64,000 nt of DNA from Paenibacillus rhizosphaerae (lineage in GTDB: Bacteria > Bacillota > Bacilli > Paenibacillales > Paenibacillaceae). Positions 25,079 to 33,330 of the stretch are shown piece by piece. Within the stretch, counting starts at the first letter, position 1. The number at the start of each line of letters is the position of its first letter. The stretch is from assembly GCF_014192015.1 (NCBI RefSeq), contig NZ_JACHXJ010000002.1, positions 1,364,001 through 1,428,000 of the forward strand, read 5' to 3'. A program made the translations under genes and the position numbers. The notes under the pieces were generated by a model. The model was given only the letters and a program-made list of their open reading frames with translations, was not told where the DNA came from and searched no databases.

Positions 25079-25609
25079 TTGGATGAGCTCAAGCAAATAA
25101 AACGCGCGCAGCGCGGGGATAGCCAGGCGATGGCGCAGCTGCTGCGGAACCATTACTCCTTTTTAATGAAGTATCTCATCAAAATGACGATGAATCCGGA
25201 GCTGGCCGAGGATGTGGCGCAGGAAACCATGCTGAGGTGTATTGAGAAGATTCATCAATATAACGGAAAATCGAAGTTCTCTTCCTGGATGATCACGATC
25301 GCTACCAGGATTTATATCGACCAGATGCGCCGTATCAAAGTAGAGAAGCAGTGGAGGGACCAGGAGCAGGCACTTCGAAGCACAGAATGGCAGTTGAAAG
25401 CCCAGCAGGAGGAATGGACTGATGCAATCCAAGCTTTGTCCAGGCTCGGGTACGAATGGCGGCTGCCGATTTTGCTCAAGCATTATTACGGCTATACCTA
25501 TGATGAAATCGCCGACATGATGGACATTCCACCAGGGACGGTGAAGTCCAGAATCCATCACGGATTGCAGCAGTTACGAAAGGAGATGGCGACTGATGAA
25601 AAGGAATAA
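25079..25609 (+). CDS. sigY: ECF sigma factor, SigY-like
   Basis: A 176-residue extracytoplasmic-function sigma factor. Region 2 (about 25-90) contains AEDVAQETMLRCIEKIHQYNGKSKFSSWMITIATRIYIDQMRR and region 4 (about 120-172) has YDEIADMMDIPPGTVKSRIHHGLQQLRKEM. It directs RNA polymerase to promoters of the TGAACG-N16-CGTC type, including its own. The start is a TTG (25079); AAGGAGC is about 13 bases upstream, a rather long spacing. It overlaps the next gene by 14 bases. The assignment as SigY rests on the complete yxlCDEFG gene order downstream and on the matching promoter. Confidence 0.88.
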   Translation: MDELKQIKRAQRGDSQAMAQLLRNHYSFLMKYLIKMTMNPELAEDVAQETMLRCIEKIHQYNGKSKFSSWMITIATRIYIDQMRRIKVEKQWRDQEQALRSTEWQLKAQQEEWTDAIQALSRLGYEWRLPILLKHYYGYTYDEIADMMDIPPGTVKSRIHHGLQQLRKEMATDEKE

Positions 25610-26009
25610 AGGAACGCGGGAACGATTTGCTGGTCTGAACGAGCAGGATCATACGGATGGCGAAAGCTTCCATGAAGAATCATTGGCGGAGGACCCGGCT
25701 CTGATCGCTGAACTGTTGCACGGATTCGACCAGATGGAGCTGGCTATCCGTAAGCCGGATCCGCCGCCGCTACATGAGCTGGCTCAGTTTGTCGCAGCCG
25801 AGCAGCAAAGGCTCCGCAAACGTGCAGTACTGGAAGTTGCGCTGTTTTTGATCATAGCTCTGGCCTTAATCGCAAGCAATTTGCTCCTGGCATCCATGAA
25901 CATCGTTGTATTCGTCGTCATTCAGGGGCTGGTCTTCGTCGGTGCCATCGCGTTTGCTGTACGATTTTTTTATCGTTCAAAGGAGAAGGTGAGATCCGGC
26001 CATGCATAA
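25596..26009 (+). CDS. yxlC: YxlC-like membrane protein (SigY operon)
   Basis: A 137-residue protein with a charged, acidic N-terminal half and two membrane helices (about 80-100 and 104-126). It corresponds in position, size and two-helix topology to YxlC (DUF5345). In B. subtilis YxlC, together with YxlD and YxlE, acts on SigY negatively. Translation overlaps the sigma factor gene by 14 bases and yxlD by 8. Role inferred from the operon. Confidence 0.8.
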   Translation: MKRNKGTRERFAGLNEQDHTDGESFHEESLAEDPALIAELLHGFDQMELAIRKPDPPPLHELAQFVAAEQQRLRKRAVLEVALFLIIALALIASNLLLASMNIVVFVVIQGLVFVGAIAFAVRFFYRSKEKVRSGHA

Positions 26010-26250
26010 AACGAATCTCGAAACGGTTCCCGTGTGGGCGTTATTACTAGTCGCGTGCATACTACTGATCCAAAGCCTATTTTTGTTCACTCATTCCCGC
26101 CGCCATACGAAATACTACTGGATCTGGGGGATTGTCGGGCTGATCCAGGCTCCGGGACCGCTTATTGCCTATTGGCTTGTTCATATTTATTGGCCCAAGA
26201 GAAAAGAACACCTGAAGAGAGGCAATGATCGCAACAAACCAAACAAATAA
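26002..26250 (+). CDS. yxlD: YxlD-like negative regulator of SigY
   Basis: An 82-residue membrane protein with two helices (about 10-28 and 36-57) separated by a basic HSRRHTKYY loop and a basic tail. Position, size and topology match YxlD, a negative regulator of SigY in B. subtilis. It overlaps yxlC by 8 bases; yxlE follows 14 bases later. Confidence 0.8.
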   Translation: MHKTNLETVPVWALLLVACILLIQSLFLFTHSRRHTKYYWIWGIVGLIQAPGPLIAYWLVHIYWPKRKEHLKRGNDRNKPNK

Positions 26251-26264
26251 AGGGGGAAAGACTC

Positions 26265-26471
26265 ATGGATACGATAAATTCAAGCATTCCTTGGAGTCTG
26301 ATCATGCCTATAATCGTCCTGCAGCTGATTCTGGCTGTGGTGGGATTGGTATCTTTGTATAAAGCGGAAGCCATTCGCGGACCGAAATGGTTGTGGGTCA
26401 TCATCATCTTGTGCGGTAACATTCTGGGCTCAGTCGCTTATTTTATCATAGGAAGGAAGGATGCCTCATGA
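26265..26471 (+). CDS. yxlE: YxlE-like PLDc_N-domain protein
   Basis: A 68-residue protein made of two membrane helices and a PLDc_N-type motif: GPKWLWVIIILCGNILGSVAYFIIGR. YxlE of B. subtilis has the same domain and also restrains SigY. GGGGG/AAAG ribosome site before the ATG; the stop overlaps the ABC ATPase start (ATGA). Confidence 0.85.
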   Translation: MDTINSSIPWSLIMPIIVLQLILAVVGLVSLYKAEAIRGPKWLWVIIILCGNILGSVAYFIIGRKDAS

Positions 26472-27391
26472 CCCGGACGTTGCTCCAGGTAAGGGATTTA
26501 TCCAAGCGCTTTAGAGAGCGTGAAGTTGTCAAAGGAATCACGTTCAGTATCGCTGAAGGCAGCTGTGCTGCTCTACTCGGTCCAAATGGTGCCGGCAAAA
26601 CAACGACAATCAGGATGCTAACTGGATTACTTCAGCCGTCAGGAGGATCGATTAAGCTACTGATAAACGGAAGTCCGACTACGGATCGGCGGCCATACAT
26701 CGGCTTTTTGCCGCAAATGCCCGTGTTTTATCCTTGGATGACCGGGGCTGAATTTCTGCTCTATGCCGGAGAGCTTGCCGGGTTGACGAACCGTGAGGCC
26801 AAGAGGGAGACCGGCGAGTGGCTGGAGGCAGTGGGTCTTCGAGATGAGGGTAAGCGAAGGATCGGCGGCTATTCGGGTGGCATGAAACAGCGTTTGGGAC
26901 TTGCCCAGGCACTTATTCATAGGCCGAAACTGCTTATTCTTGATGAGCCAGTGTCAGCGCTCGACCCCACAGGGCGTAAGGATGTGCTGACTCTGCTCCA
27001 GCGAATTCGCCGGGAGACGACAGTCCTGTTTTCCACGCACGTACTGCATGACGCAGAAGAGATATGTGATGAAATTCTCATGATTCGGAGTGGCGCTATC
27101 GCCCTTCAAGGAAGTCTTGAACATGTTCGCCGAACTCACAGTGAGCCAGTGATCAGGTTGGAAGTGGGTGAAGACGAAGCTTCGCGTTCCTGGCTGACCG
27201 CTGCCTGCAGCAAGAATTTTGTCATCCATTCGGAGGTTTCTGGAAGACGGGCGAAGTTGAGGGTTGAGAACGTCGAGCAAGCTTCCCTTGCGCTTATGGC
27301 CGACGCTGCATCCCGCCGCATCATGATTCGTTCGCTTGAAGCAGGCCGCAGCACACTCGAAGACTTGTTTTTAAAGGTGGTACAATCATGA
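26468..27391 (+). CDS. yxlF: ABC transporter ATP-binding protein, YxlF-like
   Basis: A 307-residue ATPase subunit. Walker A GPNGAGKTT, Q-loop FLPQMPVFYPWMTG, signature YSGGMKQRLG, Walker B LLILDEPVSALD and H-loop FSTHVLHD are all present; residues 220-307 form the C-terminal extension of the CcmA/NatA type. It pairs with the permease encoded by the next gene, which starts in a 4-base overlap. The transported substrate is unknown. Confidence 0.92.
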   Translation: MTRTLLQVRDLSKRFREREVVKGITFSIAEGSCAALLGPNGAGKTTTIRMLTGLLQPSGGSIKLLINGSPTTDRRPYIGFLPQMPVFYPWMTGAEFLLYAGELAGLTNREAKRETGEWLEAVGLRDEGKRRIGGYSGGMKQRLGLAQALIHRPKLLILDEPVSALDPTGRKDVLTLLQRIRRETTVLFSTHVLHDAEEICDEILMIRSGAIALQGSLEHVRRTHSEPVIRLEVGEDEASRSWLTAACSKNFVIHSEVSGRRAKLRVENVEQASLALMADAASRRIMIRSLEAGRSTLEDLFLKVVQS

Positions 27392-28164
27392 GACAGTTTT
27401 TATTATTTTTTCGTAAAGAAATGCTGGAGATGGGACGCAGCTTTAAATGGCTGTGGGTACCGCTCGTATTTTTGATGCTGGGGATCATGCAACCCGTGGT
27501 GACGCGTTTTATGCCGGTAATTTTGGAATCCTCGGGCAATATGCCAAAAGGCATGACAATCACGATCGATCCTCCTTCTGGAATGGAAGTGATGGCGCAG
27601 ACGCTAGGTCAATTCAACTCAGTCGGGCTCATGATCCTGGTGCTTTCCATCATGACCCTGATATCAGGTGAGCGTCAAAGCGGCGTTTCGCAGATGATTT
27701 TTGCAAAGCCGGTGTCTTACCTATCCTACGCGGCGGCCAAGTGGGCAATCATGCTGTCTCTCGTTACCGCATCCTTTGTGCTTGGCTACGCTGGGGCCTG
27801 GTATTACACTGTACAGATGATCGGAAGCGTCGAGACAGCAGCGGCCTTAAAAGCAGCGCTTCTCTATATGCTATGGCTCTGGTTTACCGGATCGCTTACG
27901 CTGTTCATGAGCTCTCTCATGAATTCTGCAGCTGGCATCGCCTTCGTCAGCTTAGGGGCGGCAATACTCCTGTCCATGGCTTCGACATGGCTGCCACGAT
28001 ATGCCTACAGCCCCGGCTTCTTGCCGGAAATATCGGTGCAGTGGCTGCAGGCAAGTGAAAAACCCACGGGTGACTTGGGCGCGGCAATCCTTTGTTTGAT
28101 GTGCATGATCTTCTTTTTCATGATCGCAGCTTACCAAGTGAAGATAAGGAAATCCAACGTATAA
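27388..28164 (+). CDS. yxlG: ABC transporter permease, YxlG-like
   Basis: A 258-residue ABC-2-type permease with about six membrane helices and the intracellular SGERQSGVSQMIFAKPVSYLSYAAAKW segment typical of this family. It forms an exporter-like complex with YxlF. Last gene of the sigY operon; no strong terminator was seen before the following HTH gene, which begins about 55 bases downstream. Confidence 0.9.
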   Translation: MRQFLLFFRKEMLEMGRSFKWLWVPLVFLMLGIMQPVVTRFMPVILESSGNMPKGMTITIDPPSGMEVMAQTLGQFNSVGLMILVLSIMTLISGERQSGVSQMIFAKPVSYLSYAAAKWAIMLSLVTASFVLGYAGAWYYTVQMIGSVETAAALKAALLYMLWLWFTGSLTLFMSSLMNSAAGIAFVSLGAAILLSMASTWLPRYAYSPGFLPEISVQWLQASEKPTGDLGAAILCLMCMIFFFMIAAYQVKIRKSNV

Positions 28165-28218
28165 CATACATTGGATGCGAAAATATGTATTGATATTACA
28201 CAGGGGGGGCATCGCTTC

Positions 28219-28434
28219 TTGAAATTTGAACTTGGACGTTGCTTACTGCAAGAACGATTGATGGAATCCGGAAAGTCAGCGGAATGGCTGGCAAAAGACT
28301 TGCTTTTTAAACCGGAACGAGTTTACGACTTTATTGAAAACAAAAGAGTGATGCCACTCAAAGTTGCCATATCGATCGCCGATTCCGTCGGTTGTGATGT
28401 TCGTGACTTATATGAATTAATTCCAAGTGAATAA
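28219..28434 (+). CDS. small XRE/Cro-type helix-turn-helix protein
   Basis: A 71-residue protein with the order ELGRCLLQERLMESGKSAEWLAKDLLFKPERVYDFIENKRVMPLKVAISIADSVGCDVRDLYEL, the five-helix fold of Cro/C1-type regulators. The TTG at 28219 lies after GGGGGGG and is the best start; an upstream TTG at 28171 has no ribosome site. It may be transcribed with the sigY operon, but this is not certain. Target unknown. Confidence 0.75.
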   Translation: MKFELGRCLLQERLMESGKSAEWLAKDLLFKPERVYDFIENKRVMPLKVAISIADSVGCDVRDLYELIPSE

Positions 28435-28490
28435 GAAGTAATGGGAATAACGGAATAAGAGGTAGGTGGCATTGAGGCTACAAATGTGTC

Positions 28491-28526
28491 CCATTAAGCT
28501 GACGGTGAACGATAGCTCAATGAAGA
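28491..28526 (+). repeat. dispersed AAGCTGACGG intergenic repeat
   Basis: CATTAAGCTGACGGTGAACGATAGCTCAATG belongs to the dispersed family; its ends CATTAAGCT/AGCTCAATG are partly complementary. Confidence 0.5.
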
Positions 28527-28644
28527 CAGGTGAATACAAGCCGACCCCAATGCCAGCTGCTTTGGACCGAAGCAGAGATAACTTTTCTTTACGAAAGAGT
28601 GCAAAGTAGGATTGAAGATTATTAGTTGAATGGAGGGACTAGCT

Positions 28645-29154
28645 ATGGGCATTAGGAATTATCTAATTGAAGGTGTTTCCGGCACAGGCAAAACTTCGGT
28701 CTGCAACGAATTACAGCGGCGCGGCTACCATGCCATTCATGGTGACCGTGAACTGGCTTATCAAGGCGATCCGGAAACGGGAATACGGACGGATGGCGTC
28801 ACGCACGAGCACCACATTTGGCATGTAGATAAAGTAAAAGCTTTGGTCGCCAATCATGAAGAGGCGGTAACATATTTCTGTGGTGGATCTAGGAATTTTT
28901 CGAAATTCATAGATCTATTTGACGGCGTGTTTGTCCTCGATGTCGACCTTGACACATTGAACCGGCGGCTTGACGAGCGGCCGGAAAATGAATGGGGTGC
29001 AAAGAACGCGGAGCGGGTACTCATCGCGCGATTGCACCAAACGAAAGAAGACATTCCGAAAAACGGAATTATAATCGACGCCACCGCGCCGATCGAGCAC
29101 GTCGTTGACGAGATCATCCGTCAAAGCGAAGAAAATAAACGTCAACGACACTAA
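28645..29154 (+). CDS. P-loop nucleotide/small-molecule kinase
   Basis: A 169-residue AAA_18/shikimate-kinase-like P-loop protein. Walker A is EGVSGTGKTS; HGDRELAY corresponds to the Asp of the NMP-binding site; LDVDLDTLNRRLDERPENEWG carries the Walker B-like strand and the lid arginines; IIIDATAP is the terminal strand. TGGAGGG precedes the ATG. It probably phosphorylates a small metabolite; the substrate is not known. Confidence 0.82.
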   Translation: MGIRNYLIEGVSGTGKTSVCNELQRRGYHAIHGDRELAYQGDPETGIRTDGVTHEHHIWHVDKVKALVANHEEAVTYFCGGSRNFSKFIDLFDGVFVLDVDLDTLNRRLDERPENEWGAKNAERVLIARLHQTKEDIPKNGIIIDATAPIEHVVDEIIRQSEENKRQRH

Positions 29155-29221
29155 CATATAGACACTTACGGCCAGCCCAATACACCGGCGCACCTGGATA
29201 CGAATTGTCCCATCCCCTGCG

Positions 29222-30151
29222 CTAACGGATAACGCTGATGGTAGGTTCAACTATAGTTATTCTATTATTGACTGAATCGAGATTAACGGTTGCGCCAATC
29301 GGCAAAGCGGCTTTATAAAAACCATGACCTGTGGCAAGGTTTGTTATCATCGGCTTACCGAGAGGTACAACAAATTCGTTGATAACATCCTCATAAGATT
29401 TACCATATGCCGCCTGGCAGCCTGAGCACTCTCCCATAATAATGCCGATACAGTCACGAAATTTTCCGGCAAGCTTCAAATGATTCAAGTACCTGTATAC
29501 GGTATTGGTAGGTTCATGTGTTTCTTCAAGAACGAGAACTTTACCCCTCGTATCGATTTCGAAAGGCGTGCCCAACGTATCGACAAAGGATGTCAGATTA
29601 CCGCCCACAAGCTGCCCAGTAACGTTGCCCGGTACACGGCTAATCAGCGGCATCCCCGGCGGATTCATGATTGCCCGGGTTAACGAATATACGGATGTCG
29701 CGGAAAAAAACTGATCGAAGCTATAAGCGGGCGTTTCGGATTTGAAGTCAATTAGCAGCAGACTATGGAATGTTATTAAATCCACATATTGATGCAGTAC
29801 GTTTAATAATACCGTTATATCGCTGTAACCTGTAACAATTTTTGGATGATTTCGGATCACAGTATAATCCAGGTAAGGAAGAATTCCAGCCACTCCTGTA
29901 CCGCCTCTGGTGGGCAGTATCATTTTAACCCGCTCGTCCTGAAACATCATCATCAAATCCGAAGCCCGCTGCTCGTCTGTGCCGGCAAGAAACCCATTTT
30001 GAGCGTATACATATTGACCCAATACAACATTGAACCCCATTGCTCTTAAAATTTCGATTCGTGCATTAATGATGTCTGCAGCGAGCGGGCTGCCCAAGGT
30101 AACGACTCCAACGGTATCGCCCCTCTGCAGGATTGGCGGACTTATCGGCAT
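29222..30151 (-). CDS. LD-carboxypeptidase (peptidase family S66)
   Basis: A 309-residue S66 serine peptidase of the LdcA/MccF group. Ser is in VTGYSDITVLL, Glu in VLVLEETHEPTN and His in NLATGHGF, matching the Ser-Glu-His triad; the N-terminal GDTVGVVTLGSP and RGGTGVAGILPYLD are also typical. Enzymes of this group remove a terminal D-amino acid from murein tetrapeptides or inactivate microcin C-like nucleotides. ATG 30151 has GGGAGGA upstream; earlier starts would add an unlike extension. No signal peptide, so cytoplasmic. Confidence 0.9.
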   Translation of the reverse strand: MPISPPILQRGDTVGVVTLGSPLAADIINARIEILRAMGFNVVLGQYVYAQNGFLAGTDEQRASDLMMMFQDERVKMILPTRGGTGVAGILPYLDYTVIRNHPKIVTGYSDITVLLNVLHQYVDLITFHSLLLIDFKSETPAYSFDQFFSATSVYSLTRAIMNPPGMPLISRVPGNVTGQLVGGNLTSFVDTLGTPFEIDTRGKVLVLEETHEPTNTVYRYLNHLKLAGKFRDCIGIIMGECSGCQAAYGKSYEDVINEFVVPLGKPMITNLATGHGFYKAALPIGATVNLDSVNNRITIVEPTISVIR

Positions 30152-30573
30152 GTGCTTATCTTCCTCCCTGAACATAGCAGAAGCCATTGTGATACCCATC
30201 CTTAGAGTATATTCGCAAAGTCCCAAGCACAGTACTAAAAAGGAGCTTGAATGAACAAGAAACCCTCTTTAATAAGGGGGGAATCTGGTTATTGATCCAA
30301 AGCCGCTGAATGGGCCGTCAGCCATCTCAATCATAACCGGAGTATGCGGCGGCTTCGAATACAATGACCTTTTAGCGAAGCGCGAGAGGGCGGAGGCAAG
30401 CGATCTCTATGCGGCAGCCGATCTAAATGATCGTCTGCCGTTTTCATGAGGTCAAGGGCGGTCTTGATTAGACCCTTGGGAGCCGGTAAGAGACTAGTTA
30501 CAAGAAGGAATACTCTCTCTTATAATTAGAATTATATGGAAGTTCATTTGCGCTGAAGGTGGTGGGGGATTCG
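30152..30573. other. intergenic region with terminator-like hairpin
   Basis: About 420 bases without a gene. CGGCAG-ccGATC-taaat-GATCgt-CTGCCG followed by TTTT (30414-30446) is a reasonable intrinsic terminator on the plus strand although no plus-strand gene precedes it, which suggests a lost gene. Confidence 0.4.
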
Positions 30574-31443
30574 ATGAAAATCGCGGTAGGGTTTGTGCAC
30601 GGCATTGGGAAGCAAAAGGAACATTTTCATGAGGCCATGGCAGGCGTCATTAGCAAGCGGTTAGGTGAAATATGTCCCGCGGTCGAGCTAATCAGCAGGG
30701 GGATTTATTGGGCGGACATCACTGACCGACTTGAAGATGAGCTCAAGGAAAGGCTTGCGCCTGACAAACTGCACTGGGACACGTGGATCGATGCTCGCGG
30801 GTACGCGATCAGCTTTTTAGGTGATGCGATTGCCTATCAGCCGCTGCCCCATAAAGCAGGTGACGATGACCGGAACTACATCTACACCGCAATTCACGAA
30901 CGGTTTTATGAAAAGCTGCAGGAGCTCGCGCAGTGCACAGGACCTAACGCCCCGCTGTGCATCATAAGCCACAGTCTCGGCACCATCATCGCAAGTAACT
31001 TCTTATACGACCTGCAAAACGGCAGGTTGCCCAGCGGCAAGCTTGCTTCGATAGGTGAGAATCCTTCTGCACTCGTTCGCGGCGATACGCTGACACATTT
31101 TTACACAATGGGCAGCCCGATCGCGATCTGGACGATGCGGTATAAGGACTTTGGCAAGCCGATATCGTTTCCTTCGCCTGCTCTTTTGGCCGAAGGGCTC
31201 CCGTACGGCGAATGGGTTAATTTCTACGATAAAGATGATGTGATCGCCTATCCGCTTAAGCGTTTAAGCGCGGAATATGATGCGGCCGTGACGGAGGATG
31301 TAGAGGTCAGAAACCCAGGTTTTCTGGCCAGCACCCCACTTAATTCACACGGCGGGTATTACCGCTCTAAGACGGTCATCGACCGGATCGCCCAATCGCT
31401 TGCAGACCTTTACAACCAAACCACCCGACAATCGATTCATTAA
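30574..31443 (+). CDS. alpha/beta-hydrolase-fold protein with lipase-like Ser motif
   Basis: A 289-residue cytoplasmic protein starting MKIAVGFVHGIGKQKEHF, where HG marks the oxyanion region; the nucleophile elbow is IISHSLGTIIASNFL, with an Asp-rich FYDKDDVIAYPL and a late LNSHGGYYRS histidine completing a probable triad. The family is annotated loosely as hydrolases or chemotaxis-like proteins. GGTGGGGGA precedes the ATG at 30574. It stands alone; the substrate is unknown. Confidence 0.75.
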   Translation: MKIAVGFVHGIGKQKEHFHEAMAGVISKRLGEICPAVELISRGIYWADITDRLEDELKERLAPDKLHWDTWIDARGYAISFLGDAIAYQPLPHKAGDDDRNYIYTAIHERFYEKLQELAQCTGPNAPLCIISHSLGTIIASNFLYDLQNGRLPSGKLASIGENPSALVRGDTLTHFYTMGSPIAIWTMRYKDFGKPISFPSPALLAEGLPYGEWVNFYDKDDVIAYPLKRLSAEYDAAVTEDVEVRNPGFLASTPLNSHGGYYRSKTVIDRIAQSLADLYNQTTRQSIH

Positions 31444-31555
31444 GCCAGCGCTTTGCAAACAGCAACTAAGTTGAAGTTGCAAAACGGACCTATAATTATG
31501 ACGCATTTGATCAAAAAGAGATCAAGGATAATTCGGGCAGAATTAAAATATATAA

Positions 31556-31660
31556 GACGACAAGTCATATACGCTTAATAGCCGCGTGGCTGCGGCTTTT
31601 TTTGTTTTAAACGATATATGCTCTGTCAAAACCCGACGACAAGAACATATATTTACGATG
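31556..31660. repeat. GACGACAAG intergenic repeats
   Basis: GACGACAAGTCATATA at 31556 and GACGACAAGAACATATAT at 31635 flank the terminator at 31580. The same motif is found at 15851 and 48022. Confidence 0.45.
31580..31605 (+). terminator. intrinsic terminator
   Basis: AGCCGC (31580-31585) with GCGGCT (31592-31597) and seven T, nearly identical to the terminator at 15795, including flanking CATATAC and GTTTTAA. Confidence 0.8.
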
Positions 31661-31769
31661 GTTGATAAGGATTATAAAACACGGATATGGTTGCCTGAAT
31701 ATGAAACGTTGTTCGGTTACCAGAATAAGCATCTAAATATACATGGCTGAGCAGTTACGAAAAAAGAAC

Positions 31770-31860
31770 GGACAGCGATAAGCTGATCTCCGCGTAGACG
31801 GAGTTACGCAGCTATATCTGGGCTGCAGGCGTTCAGCTAACGGCAGTTTGTTGGATAAGT
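31770..31860 (+). repeat. long degenerate intergenic repeat (copy 1)
   Basis: GGACAGCGATAAGC... to GCTGCAGGCGTTCAGCTAACGG is alignable over about 75 bases with 40128-40215, at roughly 70% identity by eye. It contains a CTCCG-CGTAGA-CGGAG hairpin and ends in the AGCTAACGG core. Confidence 0.55.
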
Positions 31861-31884
31861 TGTAGTTAACATTTTAAAGCATGG

Positions 31885-31921
31885 GCATTTCTATTTCTTT
31901 ATAATGAGAAATGCTTTTTTA
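31885..31921 (+). terminator. hairpin with T run before the DUF2975 gene
   Basis: GCATTTCT (31885-31892) pairs with AGAAATGC (31907-31914), followed by six T. It separates the repeat-rich spacer from the next gene. Confidence 0.55.
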
Positions 31922-32003
31922 TAGAAAACGATATTAATTTATTGTAAAACAATAAATAATGTGGCAAAGTAAAAACTGATATTAGATAAGTGAGGGGTAC
32001 TTT

Positions 32004-32486
32004 ATGAAACGAGGAACAACACTTTTTTTGAAGATGGCTGTTATTCTTATTGGGATCCCAATTCTCGCTTTGTGCATCTTTTTAGTGCCTAAGATTGGTA
32101 ACTTTGCTGGAGAATTGTATCCCGATATAGCTTATATGAACACTCTCGTTGTAATCGATATGTACGCAGCAGCGATTCCTTTTTACTTTGCCCTGTATCA
32201 AGCTTTTAAACTTTTAGGCTATATTGATAAGAACCAAGCGTTCTCGGAATTGTCGGTAAAAGCTTTAAAGAACATAAGATACTGTGCCATCACAATCAGT
32301 ACCTTGTACCTGCTAGGTATGCCACTCTACTATCTCCTGGGGAAGAGAGTCGACCCTCCAAGCTTCATACCCATGGGATTGGTCATAATTTTCGCCTCTA
32401 TGGTGATCGCCGTTTTTGCTGCTGTTCTCCAAAGACTTTTACAAGAAGCTATGAATATTAAAACAGAAAATGATTTAACGGTCTGA
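32004..32486 (+). CDS. DUF2975 family membrane protein
   Basis: A 160-residue protein with four membrane helices (about 8-29, 44-66, 91-111 and 121-143) and the DUF2975 pattern FYFALYQAFKLLGYIDKNQAFSELSVKALKNIRYCAI. Members are usually followed by a tiny XRE regulator of the YozG type; here that partner is missing and an AraC remnant on the other strand abuts the stop codon. GTGAGGGG precedes the ATG. Function unknown. Confidence 0.85.
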   Translation: MKRGTTLFLKMAVILIGIPILALCIFLVPKIGNFAGELYPDIAYMNTLVVIDMYAAAIPFYFALYQAFKLLGYIDKNQAFSELSVKALKNIRYCAITISTLYLLGMPLYYLLGKRVDPPSFIPMGLVIIFASMVIAVFAAVLQRLLQEAMNIKTENDLTV

Positions 32487-32622
32487 CATCCTACGCGAAA
32501 AGCAACATCCGATGCTTCTGAAGATTCATTTAACAACTTATGTCTTGCTTCCTGCAACGTGAGTTGGTTTTGGAACTGAATTGAAATCATCGTGGTAACT
32601 TCCTTAAAACTACGAGTTCGAG
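32487..32622 (-). pseudogene. AraC-family HTH fragment
   Basis: The reverse strand encodes RTRSFKEVTTMISIQFQ followed by NQLTLQEARHKLLNESSEA and SDVAFRVGCQ, the second HTH of AraC-type regulators. It breaks off exactly where the DUF2975 gene ends; the expected continuation (xSPSQFSREYxRLFG) is missing, as is the N-terminal domain. A recombination junction is the simplest explanation. Confidence 0.7.
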
Positions 32623-32645
32623 CCTAAGGCGATGACTACATTCTC

Positions 32646-32678
32646 AGGTTAATGAAGCTGACGGGCAGGATAGTTGAG
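32646..32678 (+). repeat. dispersed AAGCTGACGG intergenic repeat
   Basis: GGTTAATGAAGCTGACGGGCAGGATAGTTGAGCC, member of the dispersed family with the full GATAGTT end. Confidence 0.5.
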
Positions 32679-32738
32679 CCTTTGTATTGAATTACTAAAA
32701 GTAAAAATTCGGAAAACACCATTTCGTGAGGTGAAAAT

Positions 32739-33227
32739 ATGAATAACGAAGTGATATTGCGAGACGTGAATAAAGAGGACTTGCCGATATTTTTTGAACA
32801 ACAATTGGACATGACTGCCAACTATATGGCTGCCTTTACCGCCAAAGATCCAACGGACAAGATTGCCTTTATGTCTCACTGGCAAAAGATATTAGACGAC
32901 GATCGGATCATGAAAAAGACTGTACTCTTTAACGATCAAGTGGCGGGGCATGTTTCGAGTTTTGAACAGTTCGGTGAACCAGAAGTCAGCTACTGGATCG
33001 GACGAGAGTATTGGGGAAGAGGTATTGCAACTCGATCACTTTCTCAACTTCTTAACTATGTTAACATTCGTCCCTTATTTGCTCGTGCAGTGAAAGATAA
33101 TACAGCTTCTATTCGGGTATTGGAAAAATGCGGGTTTATCATTTGTGGTGAAGACAAGGGGTTTTCCAATGCTCGTGCCCAGGAAGTTGAAGAATATGTT
33201 TTAAAGCTGCCTTCTAAGGCAGAGTAG
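32739..33227 (+). CDS. GNAT family N-acetyltransferase
   Basis: A 162-residue acetyl-CoA-dependent acetyltransferase. Motif A is VSYWIGREYWGRGIATRSLSQLL (the (Q/R)xxGxG/A loop appears as RGIAT) and motif B is FARAVKDNTASIRVLEKCGFIICG, typical of the RimJ/RimL branch that modifies protein N-termini or small amines. GTGAGGTG precedes the ATG. No neighbour suggests a substrate. Confidence 0.9.
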   Translation: MNNEVILRDVNKEDLPIFFEQQLDMTANYMAAFTAKDPTDKIAFMSHWQKILDDDRIMKKTVLFNDQVAGHVSSFEQFGEPEVSYWIGREYWGRGIATRSLSQLLNYVNIRPLFARAVKDNTASIRVLEKCGFIICGEDKGFSNARAQEVEEYVLKLPSKAE

Positions 33228-33330
33228 CAATCTCCCCTATTAATTTGGGCCAAAATATGAATTCCCTTTACTAAAACGATGATCCAGGCGTATAATCCGT
33301 TAAGACATCGAAGTGAGAAGAGGGAAATTG

